Source of the DNA: Bacteroidales bacterium | Lineage (GTDB): Bacteria > Bacteroidota > Bacteroidia > Bacteroidales > VadinHA17 | NCBI GenBank assembly: GCA_003155705.1 | Contig: PMEC01000185.1 | Location: 2,490 to 13,987, forward strand | DNA length: 11,498 nucleotides | Reading direction: 5' to 3' | Shown: positions 1 to 6,516 of the stretch, piece after piece | Layout: each line of letters opens with the position of its first letter | How positions within the stretch are numbered: the stretch's first letter is position 1 | Made by a program: the position numbers and the translations under genes | Notes under the pieces: generated by a model | What the model saw: the letters and a program-made list of their open reading frames with translations, nothing else | Told to the model about the DNA's origin: nothing | Database searches by the model: none

Positions 1-1382
1 TGGAAGAAATTAATAGCGGGTCCCTGGGAATATCTCTCAATTTTAGGAACTACTGCTTTCAAATAAAAAAAGATGCAAAAGGCTGTCGCATAAAACAATG
101 TAAGAATTCCTTTGAAGAATAGCTTTCTTCTCATCATAATCAATGCGGCGAACAGGACTAAAAGATAAACCGCTCCAATAAGGAATTCATAGCCATTCCA
201 CTTAACAGGAGTATTAAGACAGGCAACGGCGAAATTGTCTTTGATATATGGAATTATAAGGTTCTTAAATTTGACGACAAGCGGCAATCCGATCAGAATA
301 AGTGAAAATATTGTTCCGGTTATAGACAAAATCCAGAACATATATTTCCTGAACTCCTCTCTGTTATTGACCACTTCATAAATATAGCTGGCTGCAAGGA
401 AGGAGAGTGGAAAATATGCCAGTGAGGAATAGTGAACAATCTTTGTTTTGACTATCGTAAAAAGTATCATTACAACCCAGAAAAGGATAAGCATCCATTT
501 ATGAAAATGTGTCCTTTCGTCCTGTAAATCAGACCTCTTTCTGAATATCATAGGCAGTGCCAAAACTGAGATGGGGAAACATCCCAGGAAGACGACCAGA
601 AAATGATAATATATTGGTCCTGAATGTCCTGCGCCAGGTTTCAGAAAAAGATCTGCCTGGTATTTAATGAACTCCTTTATGAACCAGAATCCGTTATGGA
701 TCATCTCAAGACCAAACCATAATGAAGTGATTATTAAGCAGGAGACTGCGAAAATAAGAATGTTCTTCCAGTTTGAGATTTTTTTGAATTTCAATGTTAT
801 CCAGTAGACTAAAACTGAGATTCCGGCGATCAGCAAACCTACAGGACCTTTTGTCAGGGTTGCCAGACCTAATGATATTCCTGCAAAGAGAGCATAAATA
901 AATCCTTCTTTTTCCCCTGTTTTTGAAATGCTTTTTGCCAGGAAAACCATGCCGATAAAAATAAAGAAGTTGAAGAAAGGATCAATAATGCCCGATTTGA
1001 AATAAATATGCGGCAGGAATGATCCCAGATAAGCTACAGCCCATATCAATCCGAATTTTTCATCATACAATTTCTTACCCAGAAAGTAAAAGATTAAGAG
1101 AGTAAATATCCCGATAACTGCATTCGGGAAACGTGCCGCAAACTCATTGATCCCGAATAACTTCATACTCAATGCCTGCATCCAGAAGAAGAGGGGCGGT
1201 TTTTCCCAGAATGGGTGAAAATCAATCTGTACTCTGCTGAAATTACCGGTAACCAGCATCTCTCTTGCAGACTCTGCAAAATTTATCTCATCCCAGTCAA
1301 ACAGATGAACAGAACCAAGAAACGGAATAAAAAAGAATATCGCTGAAATTAATATTAACCAGGGGTAAAGCTTTTTATTCAT
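1..1382 (-). CDS. GT39/ArnT-like polytopic membrane glycosyltransferase (C-terminus outside window)
   Basis: The reading frame opens at ATG 1382 and stays open to the window edge, giving 460 codons with no stop, so the C-terminus is missing. The protein is very hydrophobic with many membrane segments. Family signatures (PMT_2/GT39, as in ArnT) are visible: an acidic DWDE pair in the first periplasmic loop (residues 29-32), FAESAREM just after it, FWEKPPLFFW (58-67), an IIDPFF segment (132-137) and LTKGP (176-180). Family members transfer a sugar from a polyprenyl-phosphate donor to lipid A, another lipid or a protein on the outer face of the inner membrane. The start lies 6 nt after the stop of the GT2 gene, which could make the donor, so the two are probably co-transcribed and cooperate. 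The acceptor and sugar cannot be deduced. The GT39 assignment is firm; the exact role is not. Confidence 0.88.
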   Translation of the reverse strand, partial: MNKKLYPWLILISAIFFFIPFLGSVHLFDWDEINFAESAREMLVTGNFSRVQIDFHPFWEKPPLFFWMQALSMKLFGINEFAARFPNAVIGIFTLLIFYFLGKKLYDEKFGLIWAVAYLGSFLPHIYFKSGIIDPFFNFFIFIGMVFLAKSISKTGEKEGFIYALFAGISLGLATLTKGPVGLLIAGISVLVYWITLKFKKISNWKNILIFAVSCLIITSLWFGLEMIHNGFWFIKEFIKYQADLFLKPGAGHSGPIYYHFLVVFLGCFPISVLALPMIFRKRSDLQDERTHFHKWMLILFWVVMILFTIVKTKIVHYSSLAYFPLSFLAASYIYEVVNNREEFRKYMFWILSITGTIFSLILIGLPLVVKFKNLIIPYIKDNFAVACLNTPVKWNGYEFLIGAVYLLVLFAALIMMRRKLFFKGILTLFYATAFCIFFYLKAVVPKIERYSQGPAINFF

Positions 1383-1388
1383 ATCAGA

Positions 1389-2132
1389 CTAATTAACCAG
1401 AAGTTTCCATTTGTATATACCTGTTCTGGTTAGAAAGTAGAGCATTGAAACACGTAAAACTCCAAAACCATACTTCAGGCTTCTTCTGAAATTTATGCTT
1501 GATGCTTCTGCAAAATATTTAGTGGGGCATGTGACTTCAGCAATTTCGAATCCATTATAAAATATGAGAGCAATCATCTCATTATCAAAAATGAAATCAT
1601 CTGAGTTCAAATCAAAATTGACCTTTTTTAATACTTCTCCGGAATAAGCCCGGTAACCTGTATGATATTCTGTCAGTTTCTGATTCATTAAAATATTCTG
1701 GATAAAAGTCAGTAATCTGTTGGCTAAATATTTGTACACTGGCATACCTCCTTTGAGTGCGCTCTTGCCTAATATCCTTGATCCAAAAACAACAGGGTAT
1801 AACCCGTTCCCGATAATACTTACCATTGCCGGGATCAATTGCGGAGTGTATTGGTAATCAGGATGTAGCATCACTATAATATCACCGCCTATTTCAAGCG
1901 CCTTTTTATAGCATGTTTTCTGATTCCCGCCATAGCCCTTGTTTTTCTCATGATGAATGATATGCTTTATCCCCAGTTTTTCTCCAACTTCAGTTGTGTT
2001 ATCGTTGCTGTGATCATCAACCAGAATAACATCATCAACAACATTAAAGGGTATCTCCCTGTAAGTTTTTTCAAGGGTCAGTGCAGCATTAAAGGCTGGT
2101 AATACAACAACTATTTTTTTGCCGTTATACAT
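1389..2132 (-). CDS. Family 2 glycosyltransferase, polyprenyl-phosphate sugar synthase type (DPM1/DPG-like)
   Basis: This 247-residue protein is a single GT-A domain. It starts with the nucleotide-binding strand VVVLPAFNAA (residues 8-17), followed by VILVDDHSNDNT (35-46), the metal/nucleotide motif MLHPDYQY (88-95, HPD in the DxD position), GSRI (117-120) and TGYRAYS (158-164). That order is typical of enzymes that move a sugar from a nucleotide sugar to a polyprenyl phosphate at the cytoplasmic membrane face. Unlike GtrB-type relatives there is no pair of C-terminal membrane helices, only a mildly hydrophobic stretch near 224-235. Its ATG directly follows the TAG of the PHP-domain gene with no gap, and its own stop is 6 nt from the GT39 start, so the three form an operon. 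It probably supplies the lipid-linked donor for the GT39 enzyme. Sugar specificity is not readable. Confidence 0.88.
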   Translation of the reverse strand: MYNGKKIVVVLPAFNAALTLEKTYREIPFNVVDDVILVDDHSNDNTTEVGEKLGIKHIIHHEKNKGYGGNQKTCYKKALEIGGDIIVMLHPDYQYTPQLIPAMVSIIGNGLYPVVFGSRILGKSALKGGMPVYKYLANRLLTFIQNILMNQKLTEYHTGYRAYSGEVLKKVNFDLNSDDFIFDNEMIALIFYNGFEIAEVTCPTKYFAEASSINFRRSLKYGFGVLRVSMLYFLTRTGIYKWKLLVN

Positions 2133-3308
2133 CTATTTTTTGTTTTTCCGGATGAAGATAATAAGTAATACCAGTGCAATAACTATTGCCCTCAAACCCC
2201 ATGTTTTAAAAACATTAAATTCAGCTGCATAATAAGTTAAACGTTTGCCATCGTACCTGAAAACGGGATTGAGAAAATATATTGTACCGTCAACGCATTT
2301 AATCTCAGTCCTGATGTAAGTGTCTTCCTTGACGAAAAAATAACTTCCTGTGTTACAATTAGTAACAGACTTCTTTACAGCGCCATTTTGTCCGATAAAA
2401 TTCATTGAGGTTACCACCTGATTTAAACTCACAACGAGGGTGTCATTTTTCAAAGAGACATTTAAGATCTTTGGCAACTTCTCTAATGCAGCCTTTTTTT
2501 CTTCGTTGGTTTTATAGGACTTAATATTAAAATTCACCCCTACTGAACGTCCTGTTATAATAGCATTTAAAATAGAATCTTTTAGCAGATCTGTGTTTAC
2601 AAAATTGAAGCTGTGACAACCTTCATCTATTTTTCTAAGATCATGTGCATCGTCATCAGCCATTATAAAAACCGGATGCCCTGCTGAAAGGATAGTATCG
2701 TAATATGCACTGAACTGCTTTTGATTGTTAGCGATTTCCAGACAGTTATAGTTGCTCAGGTATTTAAAATCATTAAATGATAAAGCCTGCCTTAAAACCG
2801 GATGAGGAATTGCTAAAACCACTGACGAGTCTTTTTTCAACCGGTTAATTATGAATTGTTTATTGCTCAGAGTCTGGCGAAAGAAATAATCAAGCCAGCT
2901 GACTTTTTTGGCATTCAGAACAAGATGGTGATTTTTATAATACTGGTAACCATGTTCATACTCCGGGATAAACCATTTATTTTTGCTCTCATAGGTATTA
3001 ATGCTCTGATAATCTGATATTCCAATTATTTTGTAGCCAAAATATCTATAGAAACTATCCAGATACTCGCTGGAATTTGCTCGTCCGTTCGTCGTACCTA
3101 AATATAACCTGGTATGAACGTGAAGGTTTCCTAATTGCCATTTTGTACTATCCATCCCTTTGTAAGGGTCATAGAGATAATCACCTTTAAATGGATGAGG
3201 CTCAGGAAACACGTATTTTGCATTAATCACATACTGTGATATCAGAGCAATTAAAATAAAAATAAATGTGCCCAGAAAGATATAAGTTATGATCTTAAGG
3301 ATTTTCAC
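2133..3308 (-). CDS. Membrane-tethered extracytoplasmic PHP-domain protein (CehA/McbA-like), divergent metal site
   Basis: The protein has 391 residues and uses a GTG start (3306-3308). No in-frame ATG lies between it and an upstream stop at 3318-3320, and the next internal Met would remove the first membrane helix. Residues 7-27 form an N-terminal membrane anchor and about 373-387 a second helix ending in RKNKK, which places the middle outside the inner membrane. PHP hallmarks are NLHVHT (61-66, HxH), GISDY (96-100), AIPHP (166-170), CLEIANN (189-195) and ADDDAH (217-222, DxH). A beta-rich tail with YIRTEI and FLNPVF (331-350) resembles the C-terminal domain of CehA/McbA-type PHP hydrolases. 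The usual motif II His is Tyr100, and the GxE motif reads NAKKV (132-136), so two expected metal ligands look absent. It heads the operon with the two glycosyltransferases. A phosphoesterase-like or ligand-binding role is possible; the substrate is unknown. Confidence 0.8.
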   Translation of the reverse strand: MKILKIITYIFLGTFIFILIALISQYVINAKYVFPEPHPFKGDYLYDPYKGMDSTKWQLGNLHVHTRLYLGTTNGRANSSEYLDSFYRYFGYKIIGISDYQSINTYESKNKWFIPEYEHGYQYYKNHHLVLNAKKVSWLDYFFRQTLSNKQFIINRLKKDSSVVLAIPHPVLRQALSFNDFKYLSNYNCLEIANNQKQFSAYYDTILSAGHPVFIMADDDAHDLRKIDEGCHSFNFVNTDLLKDSILNAIITGRSVGVNFNIKSYKTNEEKKAALEKLPKILNVSLKNDTLVVSLNQVVTSMNFIGQNGAVKKSVTNCNTGSYFFVKEDTYIRTEIKCVDGTIYFLNPVFRYDGKRLTYYAAEFNVFKTWGLRAIVIALVLLIIFIRKNKK

Positions 3309-3377
3309 AATTAGTATTTATGTTATTATTAATTAATGAATTAAAAGTTAAAATTGAATTTAGAAACAAACGTCGTC

Positions 3378-3385
3378 CAAATTTA
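3378..3385 (-). promoter_or_regulatory. Candidate Bacteroidota promoter (-7 box) for the PHP-GT2-GT39 operon
   Basis: Read on the minus strand this is TAAATTTG, a perfect match to the TAnnTTTG box of Bacteroidota primary-sigma promoters. It would start transcription near 3370, giving a leader of about 60 nt before the GTG at 3308. No clear TTTG-type -33 box lies at the expected distance, only a T-rich run, so this rests on one short motif and its position. An AT-only inverted repeat (TTAATT 3329-3334, AATTAA 3339-3344) lies in the leader. Confidence 0.4.
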
Positions 3386-3429
3386 ATCCAGATATTCAGA
3401 TAAAAAAAGAAATAGTGATAATAAACCAG

Positions 3430-3447
3430 GAAGTAAAATCGTACTTC
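3430..3447. promoter_or_regulatory. Inverted repeat GAAGTA-N6-TACTTC between divergent promoters, possible operator
   Basis: Two perfect 6-bp half-sites are separated by 6 nt. The repeat lies roughly 35-50 bp from each of the two candidate -7 boxes facing away from it, the usual position for a regulator that controls both directions. No regulator gene is present in the window. A 6-bp inverted repeat can occur by chance in AT-rich DNA, so this is only a candidate. Confidence 0.28.
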
Positions 3448-3481
3448 TCGTGAAATGTTTTAACCGGCAAACAAAAAATAT

Positions 3482-3489
3482 TACTTTTG
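3482..3489 (+). promoter_or_regulatory. Candidate Bacteroidota promoter (-7 box) for the MFS-ABM-ADH operon
   Basis: TACTTTTG matches TAnnTTTG exactly. A weak -33-like TGTTTT lies at 3456-3461, about 20 bp upstream. Transcription would begin near 3495 and leave a leader of about 95 nt before ATG 3591. Support is the motif, the spacing and the position in a divergent gap. Confidence 0.42.
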
Positions 3490-3553
3490 AACTATAAGTT
3501 TAACTTTTTGAGCTATTAGCCTGAAAGAGTTTAAGCTTAGGGGACATTAATCT

Positions 3554-3563
3554 ACTAATTAGT
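3554..3563. promoter_or_regulatory. 10-bp perfect palindrome ACTAATTAGT in the MFS leader
   Basis: This perfect palindrome ends 27 nt before the MFS start and lies downstream of the candidate promoter, a position where a repressor could bind. It is short and AT-rich, so chance is a real alternative. Confidence 0.2.
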
Positions 3564-3590
3564 TATGAATAAAATTAAGGTAATTTGATT

Positions 3591-4853
3591 ATGGGAAAAC
3601 AACTAGCCATGAAACGTTGGTATCGTTTGATCCCAATAGCTTTTATTACATATAGTCTTGCTTACCTTGACCGTGCTAATTTTGGATTTGCGACAGCAGG
3701 AGGAATGGCAAAGGATCTGCACATTACAGCGGCAATGTCTTCCCTGTTGGGATCGCTGTTTTTCCTGGGTTATTTCTTCTTTCAGATTCCCGGTGCAATT
3801 TATGCCGCCACAAAAAGTGCCAGGAGACTAATATTCTGGTCTCTGATCCTATGGGGCATATTGGCCATGGCTACCGGACTGATCAGTAATGCAAATATTT
3901 TAATTGTGATCCGGTTTATGCTCGGAGTTGTTGAGAGTGCTGTAATGCCTTCTATGATAATTTTCTTAAGCAGATGGTTTACGAAATCAGAACGTTCACG
4001 AGCTAATACATTTTTAATTCTTGGTAATCCTGCAACCATTGTCTGGATGTCCATTTTGTCTGGCTATCTGATAAAATCCCTGGGTTGGCGCTGGATGTTT
4101 ATTTTTGAAGGATTACCAGCCATCATCTGGGCATTTTTCTGGTGGCGCCTGATTGATGATAATGTTCGGAATGCCAAATGGCTGACAGTACCTGAAAAGG
4201 ACGATTTAATTGAAACGCTCCAGGAAGAGCAACTGATCATCAAACCAGTTAAAAACTATGCAAAAGCATTTAAATCAAGAGTTGTAATTTTATTATGTCT
4301 GCAATATGCTTTCTGGAGTATAGGAGTATATGGATTTGTAATGTGGTTGCCTTCAATAATAAAGACTGCTCCTGACATCAGCATCATAAAAACCGGGTGG
4401 CTTGCATCTATTCCATATCTTTTTGCTATTGCAGGAATGTTTGTTGCCTCTTATTTCTCTGATAAAACATTGAACAGAAAAATTTTTATCTGGCCATTTC
4501 TTTTGATTGGAGCTGTCGCTTTCTATGGTTCTTACTTATTGGGAACCAGTAACTTCTGGTTATCAATTGTACTGCTGGTTATTGCAGGTGCAGCTATATA
4601 TACTCCTTATGGCCCGTTCTTTGCCGTTATTACTGAAATATTGCCTCAGAATGTCACAGCAGGGGCAATTGCACTTATTAATAGTTTTGGAGCTTTAGGT
4701 TCATTCGCCGGATCCTTTATTGTTGGCTATCTTAAGAGTGCTACCGGAGGATTTGGCGCATCCTATATTTTTATGGCAGGCTCTCTCTTCCTCTCAGCAC
4801 TGTTGACAATGATTGCATTGAAAGGTTCCGGACATAAACCTTTTGCTCCATAA
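3591..4853 (+). CDS. MFS transporter, anion:cation symporter (ACS) family
   Basis: The protein has about 420 residues and roughly twelve membrane helices in two groups of six, separated by a charged central loop (about residues 190-225, with LTVPEKDDLIETLQEEQ). The first helix carries YLDRANFGFA (25-34), the hallmark of the ACS family (ExuT, DgoT, GudP, TtuB types), and the fourth region has RFMLGVVESAVMPSM followed by RWFTKSERSRA, also typical. Known members import sugar acids, tartrate or other small carboxylates with protons across the inner membrane. I chose ATG 3591, which has AAGG 10 nt upstream; a TTG two codons earlier and an ATG at 3609 are alternatives. It is the first gene of a plus-strand run and is followed after 35 nt by the ABM gene, so the transported compound is probably the substrate of the downstream enzymes. 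The substrate itself cannot be named. Confidence 0.9.
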   Translation: MGKQLAMKRWYRLIPIAFITYSLAYLDRANFGFATAGGMAKDLHITAAMSSLLGSLFFLGYFFFQIPGAIYAATKSARRLIFWSLILWGILAMATGLISNANILIVIRFMLGVVESAVMPSMIIFLSRWFTKSERSRANTFLILGNPATIVWMSILSGYLIKSLGWRWMFIFEGLPAIIWAFFWWRLIDDNVRNAKWLTVPEKDDLIETLQEEQLIIKPVKNYAKAFKSRVVILLCLQYAFWSIGVYGFVMWLPSIIKTAPDISIIKTGWLASIPYLFAIAGMFVASYFSDKTLNRKIFIWPFLLIGAVAFYGSYLLGTSNFWLSIVLLVIAGAAIYTPYGPFFAVITEILPQNVTAGAIALINSFGALGSFAGSFIVGYLKSATGGFGASYIFMAGSLFLSALLTMIALKGSGHKPFAP

Positions 4854-4888
4854 ATCCCGTTTGTTTAATTTTACAAAAAAGAGAAGTT

Positions 4889-5197
4889 ATGATAGTAACC
4901 TGTGTACATGTACATGTAAATCCCAATGCTGTTCCAAGCTTCATTAAAGCAACTATTGAAAACCATCTGGAATCGGTAAAAGAACCTGGTAATCTGCGCT
5001 TTGATTTTATTCAGCAGACAGATGACCCAAATCGTTTCATGCTCTATGAAGCATATGAAACTGAGGAAGCGGCAGCAGCTCATAAAAATACTGTTCATTA
5101 CATAAAATGGCGTGATACTGTTAAGGATTATATGGCAGATCCACGACAGGGAGTGCGATATAATATCATCGAACCAAACAATAAAAGAAAATGGTAA
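4889..5197 (+). CDS. LsrG-like ABM-domain protein (putative isomerase or quinol monooxygenase)
   Basis: This 102-residue protein spans one antibiotic-biosynthesis-monooxygenase (ABM) domain, a small dimeric ferredoxin-like fold. Residues resembling LsrG are NHLESVKEPGNLRFD (25-39), FMLYEAY (50-56), AHK (64-66) and HYIKW (70-74). In E. coli LsrG isomerises the phosphorylated form of autoinducer-2, while other ABM proteins act as cofactor-free monooxygenases or have no known activity. GAGAAG lies 2 nt before the ATG. The last 7 nt overlap the start of the iron-type dehydrogenase, so translation is probably coupled and the two proteins probably act on the same metabolite. No LsrK, LsrF or Lsr transporter genes are visible, so an AI-2 role is not supported. 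The fold assignment is strong; the reaction is open. Confidence 0.85.
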   Translation: MIVTCVHVHVNPNAVPSFIKATIENHLESVKEPGNLRFDFIQQTDDPNRFMLYEAYETEEAAAAHKNTVHYIKWRDTVKDYMADPRQGVRYNIIEPNNKRKW

Positions 5198-6363
5198 AAC
5201 CATTTCAATTTGCCAGATTACCAAAGATTCTTTTTGGAGCAGGGAGGATCGCTGAACTTCCTGGAATAATAGAATTATATGGTAAAAGAGTAATTCTGGT
5301 CACAGGGAAAAATTCTTTTATCTCAACAAAACAAGCAGCTCAACTTTTTAATGATTTTGAAAAAACTGGCATAGAATACAATTTATTAAATGTATCAGGA
5401 GAACCATCCCCTGGGGTTATCGATCAGGCAGTAAAAAGATTTAATAATGAGGAAATTAACCTGGTAGTCGGAATTGGTGGCGGAAGTGTGATTGATGCAG
5501 GAAAAGCGTTATCAGCCATGCTTTATAAAAAAGAACCGATCAGGGATTTTCTTGAAGGTGTTGGTCATAAAGAACATCCGGGGACAAAGCTTCCTTATAT
5601 TGCCATACCAACCACATCGGGGACAGGAAGTGAGGCGACTAAAAATGCTGTGATTTCAGAAATAGGGAAGGATGGGTTCAAAAAATCGCTGCGGCATGAT
5701 AATCTTGTACCCGACATTGCAATTATTGACCCCGAACTTACTTTGCAATGCCCCAAAAATATTACTGCAGCAAGCGGGCTGGACTGTTTCACTCAGCTTA
5801 TTGAAGCCTATCTTTCTGACAAGTCCAATGAATACACTGATGCTTTAGCTCTTGAGGGGCTCAAGGAAGTAAATGATTCATTAATAAGATGTTATCTTAA
5901 TGGTGAAAATATTGAAGCACGAACAGGAATGTCATTTGCAGCACTTACTTCAGGAATCTGTATTGCCAATGCAGGATTGGGTGTTATACATGGTTTTGCC
6001 TCTTCAATAGGAGGAATGTATAATATACCTCATGGAGTTATTTGTGGTACTCTTATGGCAAAATCGAATGAAATTAATGTCAGGGAATTGAGAAAGAAGA
6101 CAGACAATCATAACGGACTTAAGAAATATTCATTGCTAGGCAAACTCTTTCTTGGTGGAAATGATAAAAAAAATGATTACTATATAGATGGTTTTATCCA
6201 ACACCTCTTTAACATAACACTTGATTTACAGTTACCGGGTTTAAAAGAATATGGTCTTATAGAAAAGGATGTTGAATTGATCTGCAAAGAAACAGATATT
6301 AAAAATAATCCGGTTAAATTAGTTGTGGAAGATCTGATTGAGATCATCGCCGGACGGCTCTGA
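5191..6363 (+). CDS. Iron-type (group III) alcohol dehydrogenase, Gln at one metal-ligand position
   Basis: The 390-residue length is normal for the family. N-terminal Rossmann-like part: FGAGRIAELPGI (15-26), VVGIGGGSVIDAGKAL (92-107) and IPTTSGTGSEAT (139-150), the nucleotide-binding signatures. C-terminal helical part: the metal site, with Asp198 in SGLDCFTQLIEAY, His267 in GVIHG and His281 in NIPHG. The usual motif is DxxxH, but here the fourth position after Asp is Gln202, and the extra His of the HGMAH motif is Ser271. Family members reduce aldehydes or ketones, or oxidise alcohols, with NAD(P)H. The ATG lies inside the last codons of the ABM gene (7-nt overlap, different frame), so the genes are coupled. 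Residues 298-335 hold a charged, lysine- and asparagine-rich insertion-like stretch. Oxidoreductase family is certain; the substrate and whether it binds Fe, Zn or no metal are not. Confidence 0.88.
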   Translation: MVKPFQFARLPKILFGAGRIAELPGIIELYGKRVILVTGKNSFISTKQAAQLFNDFEKTGIEYNLLNVSGEPSPGVIDQAVKRFNNEEINLVVGIGGGSVIDAGKALSAMLYKKEPIRDFLEGVGHKEHPGTKLPYIAIPTTSGTGSEATKNAVISEIGKDGFKKSLRHDNLVPDIAIIDPELTLQCPKNITAASGLDCFTQLIEAYLSDKSNEYTDALALEGLKEVNDSLIRCYLNGENIEARTGMSFAALTSGICIANAGLGVIHGFASSIGGMYNIPHGVICGTLMAKSNEINVRELRKKTDNHNGLKKYSLLGKLFLGGNDKKNDYYIDGFIQHLFNITLDLQLPGLKEYGLIEKDVELICKETDIKNNPVKLVVEDLIEIIAGRL

Positions 6364-6428
6364 GAATCTGAGATCCCGATTCTTGAAATCTATCTGAAAT
6401 AAAATTATGATAAATAGTCCAATTTGAA

Positions 6429-6436
6429 TATTTTTG
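6429..6436 (+). promoter_or_regulatory. Candidate -7 promoter box before xdhC
   Basis: TATTTTTG matches TAnnTTTG. It lies in the 153-nt gap between the dehydrogenase and xdhC and would separate the molybdenum-hydroxylase genes from the upstream operon. There is no convincing -33 box. A weak 6-bp inverted repeat (AGAATC 6363-6368, GATTCT 6378-6383) at the dehydrogenase stop has no T-run and is not called a terminator. Confidence 0.35.
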
Positions 6437-6464
6437 TAAGAGAAGTTGTATGGGACCTCACATG

Positions 6465-6482
6465 AAACTTTCCTGAAAGTTT
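6465..6482 (+). terminator. Inverted repeat with T-run in the xdhC leader, possible weak terminator/attenuator
   Basis: AAACTTTC (6465-6472) and GAAAGTTT (6475-6482) are a perfect 8-bp inverted repeat with a 2-nt centre, immediately followed by more T residues and the palindrome AAAAATTTTT (6485-6494). In RNA the stem would be AT-rich, and a usable loop costs two base pairs, so termination would be weak. It overlaps an eight-codon ORF (6450-6476, MGPHMKLS) preceded by AAGAGAAG. Confidence 0.25.
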
Positions 6483-6516
6483 TTAAAAATTTTTGAAAGA
6501 AAATTTACTTCGAATA

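Noticed and set aside
4903..4914. 12-bp palindrome TGTACATGTACA
   Set aside because: It lies inside the ABM coding sequence and arises from repeated Val-His codons (GTACAT), so an operator is not needed to explain it.
4871..5224. Minus-strand open frame of 117 codons opposite the ABM gene
   Set aside because: Covers the well-conserved ABM protein in the opposite direction; Cys/Phe-rich translation typical of an antisense shadow.
6363..6383. AGAATC/GATTCT inverted repeat at the dehydrogenase stop
   Set aside because: Only six pairs with a nine-base loop and no T-run; too weak to call a terminator.
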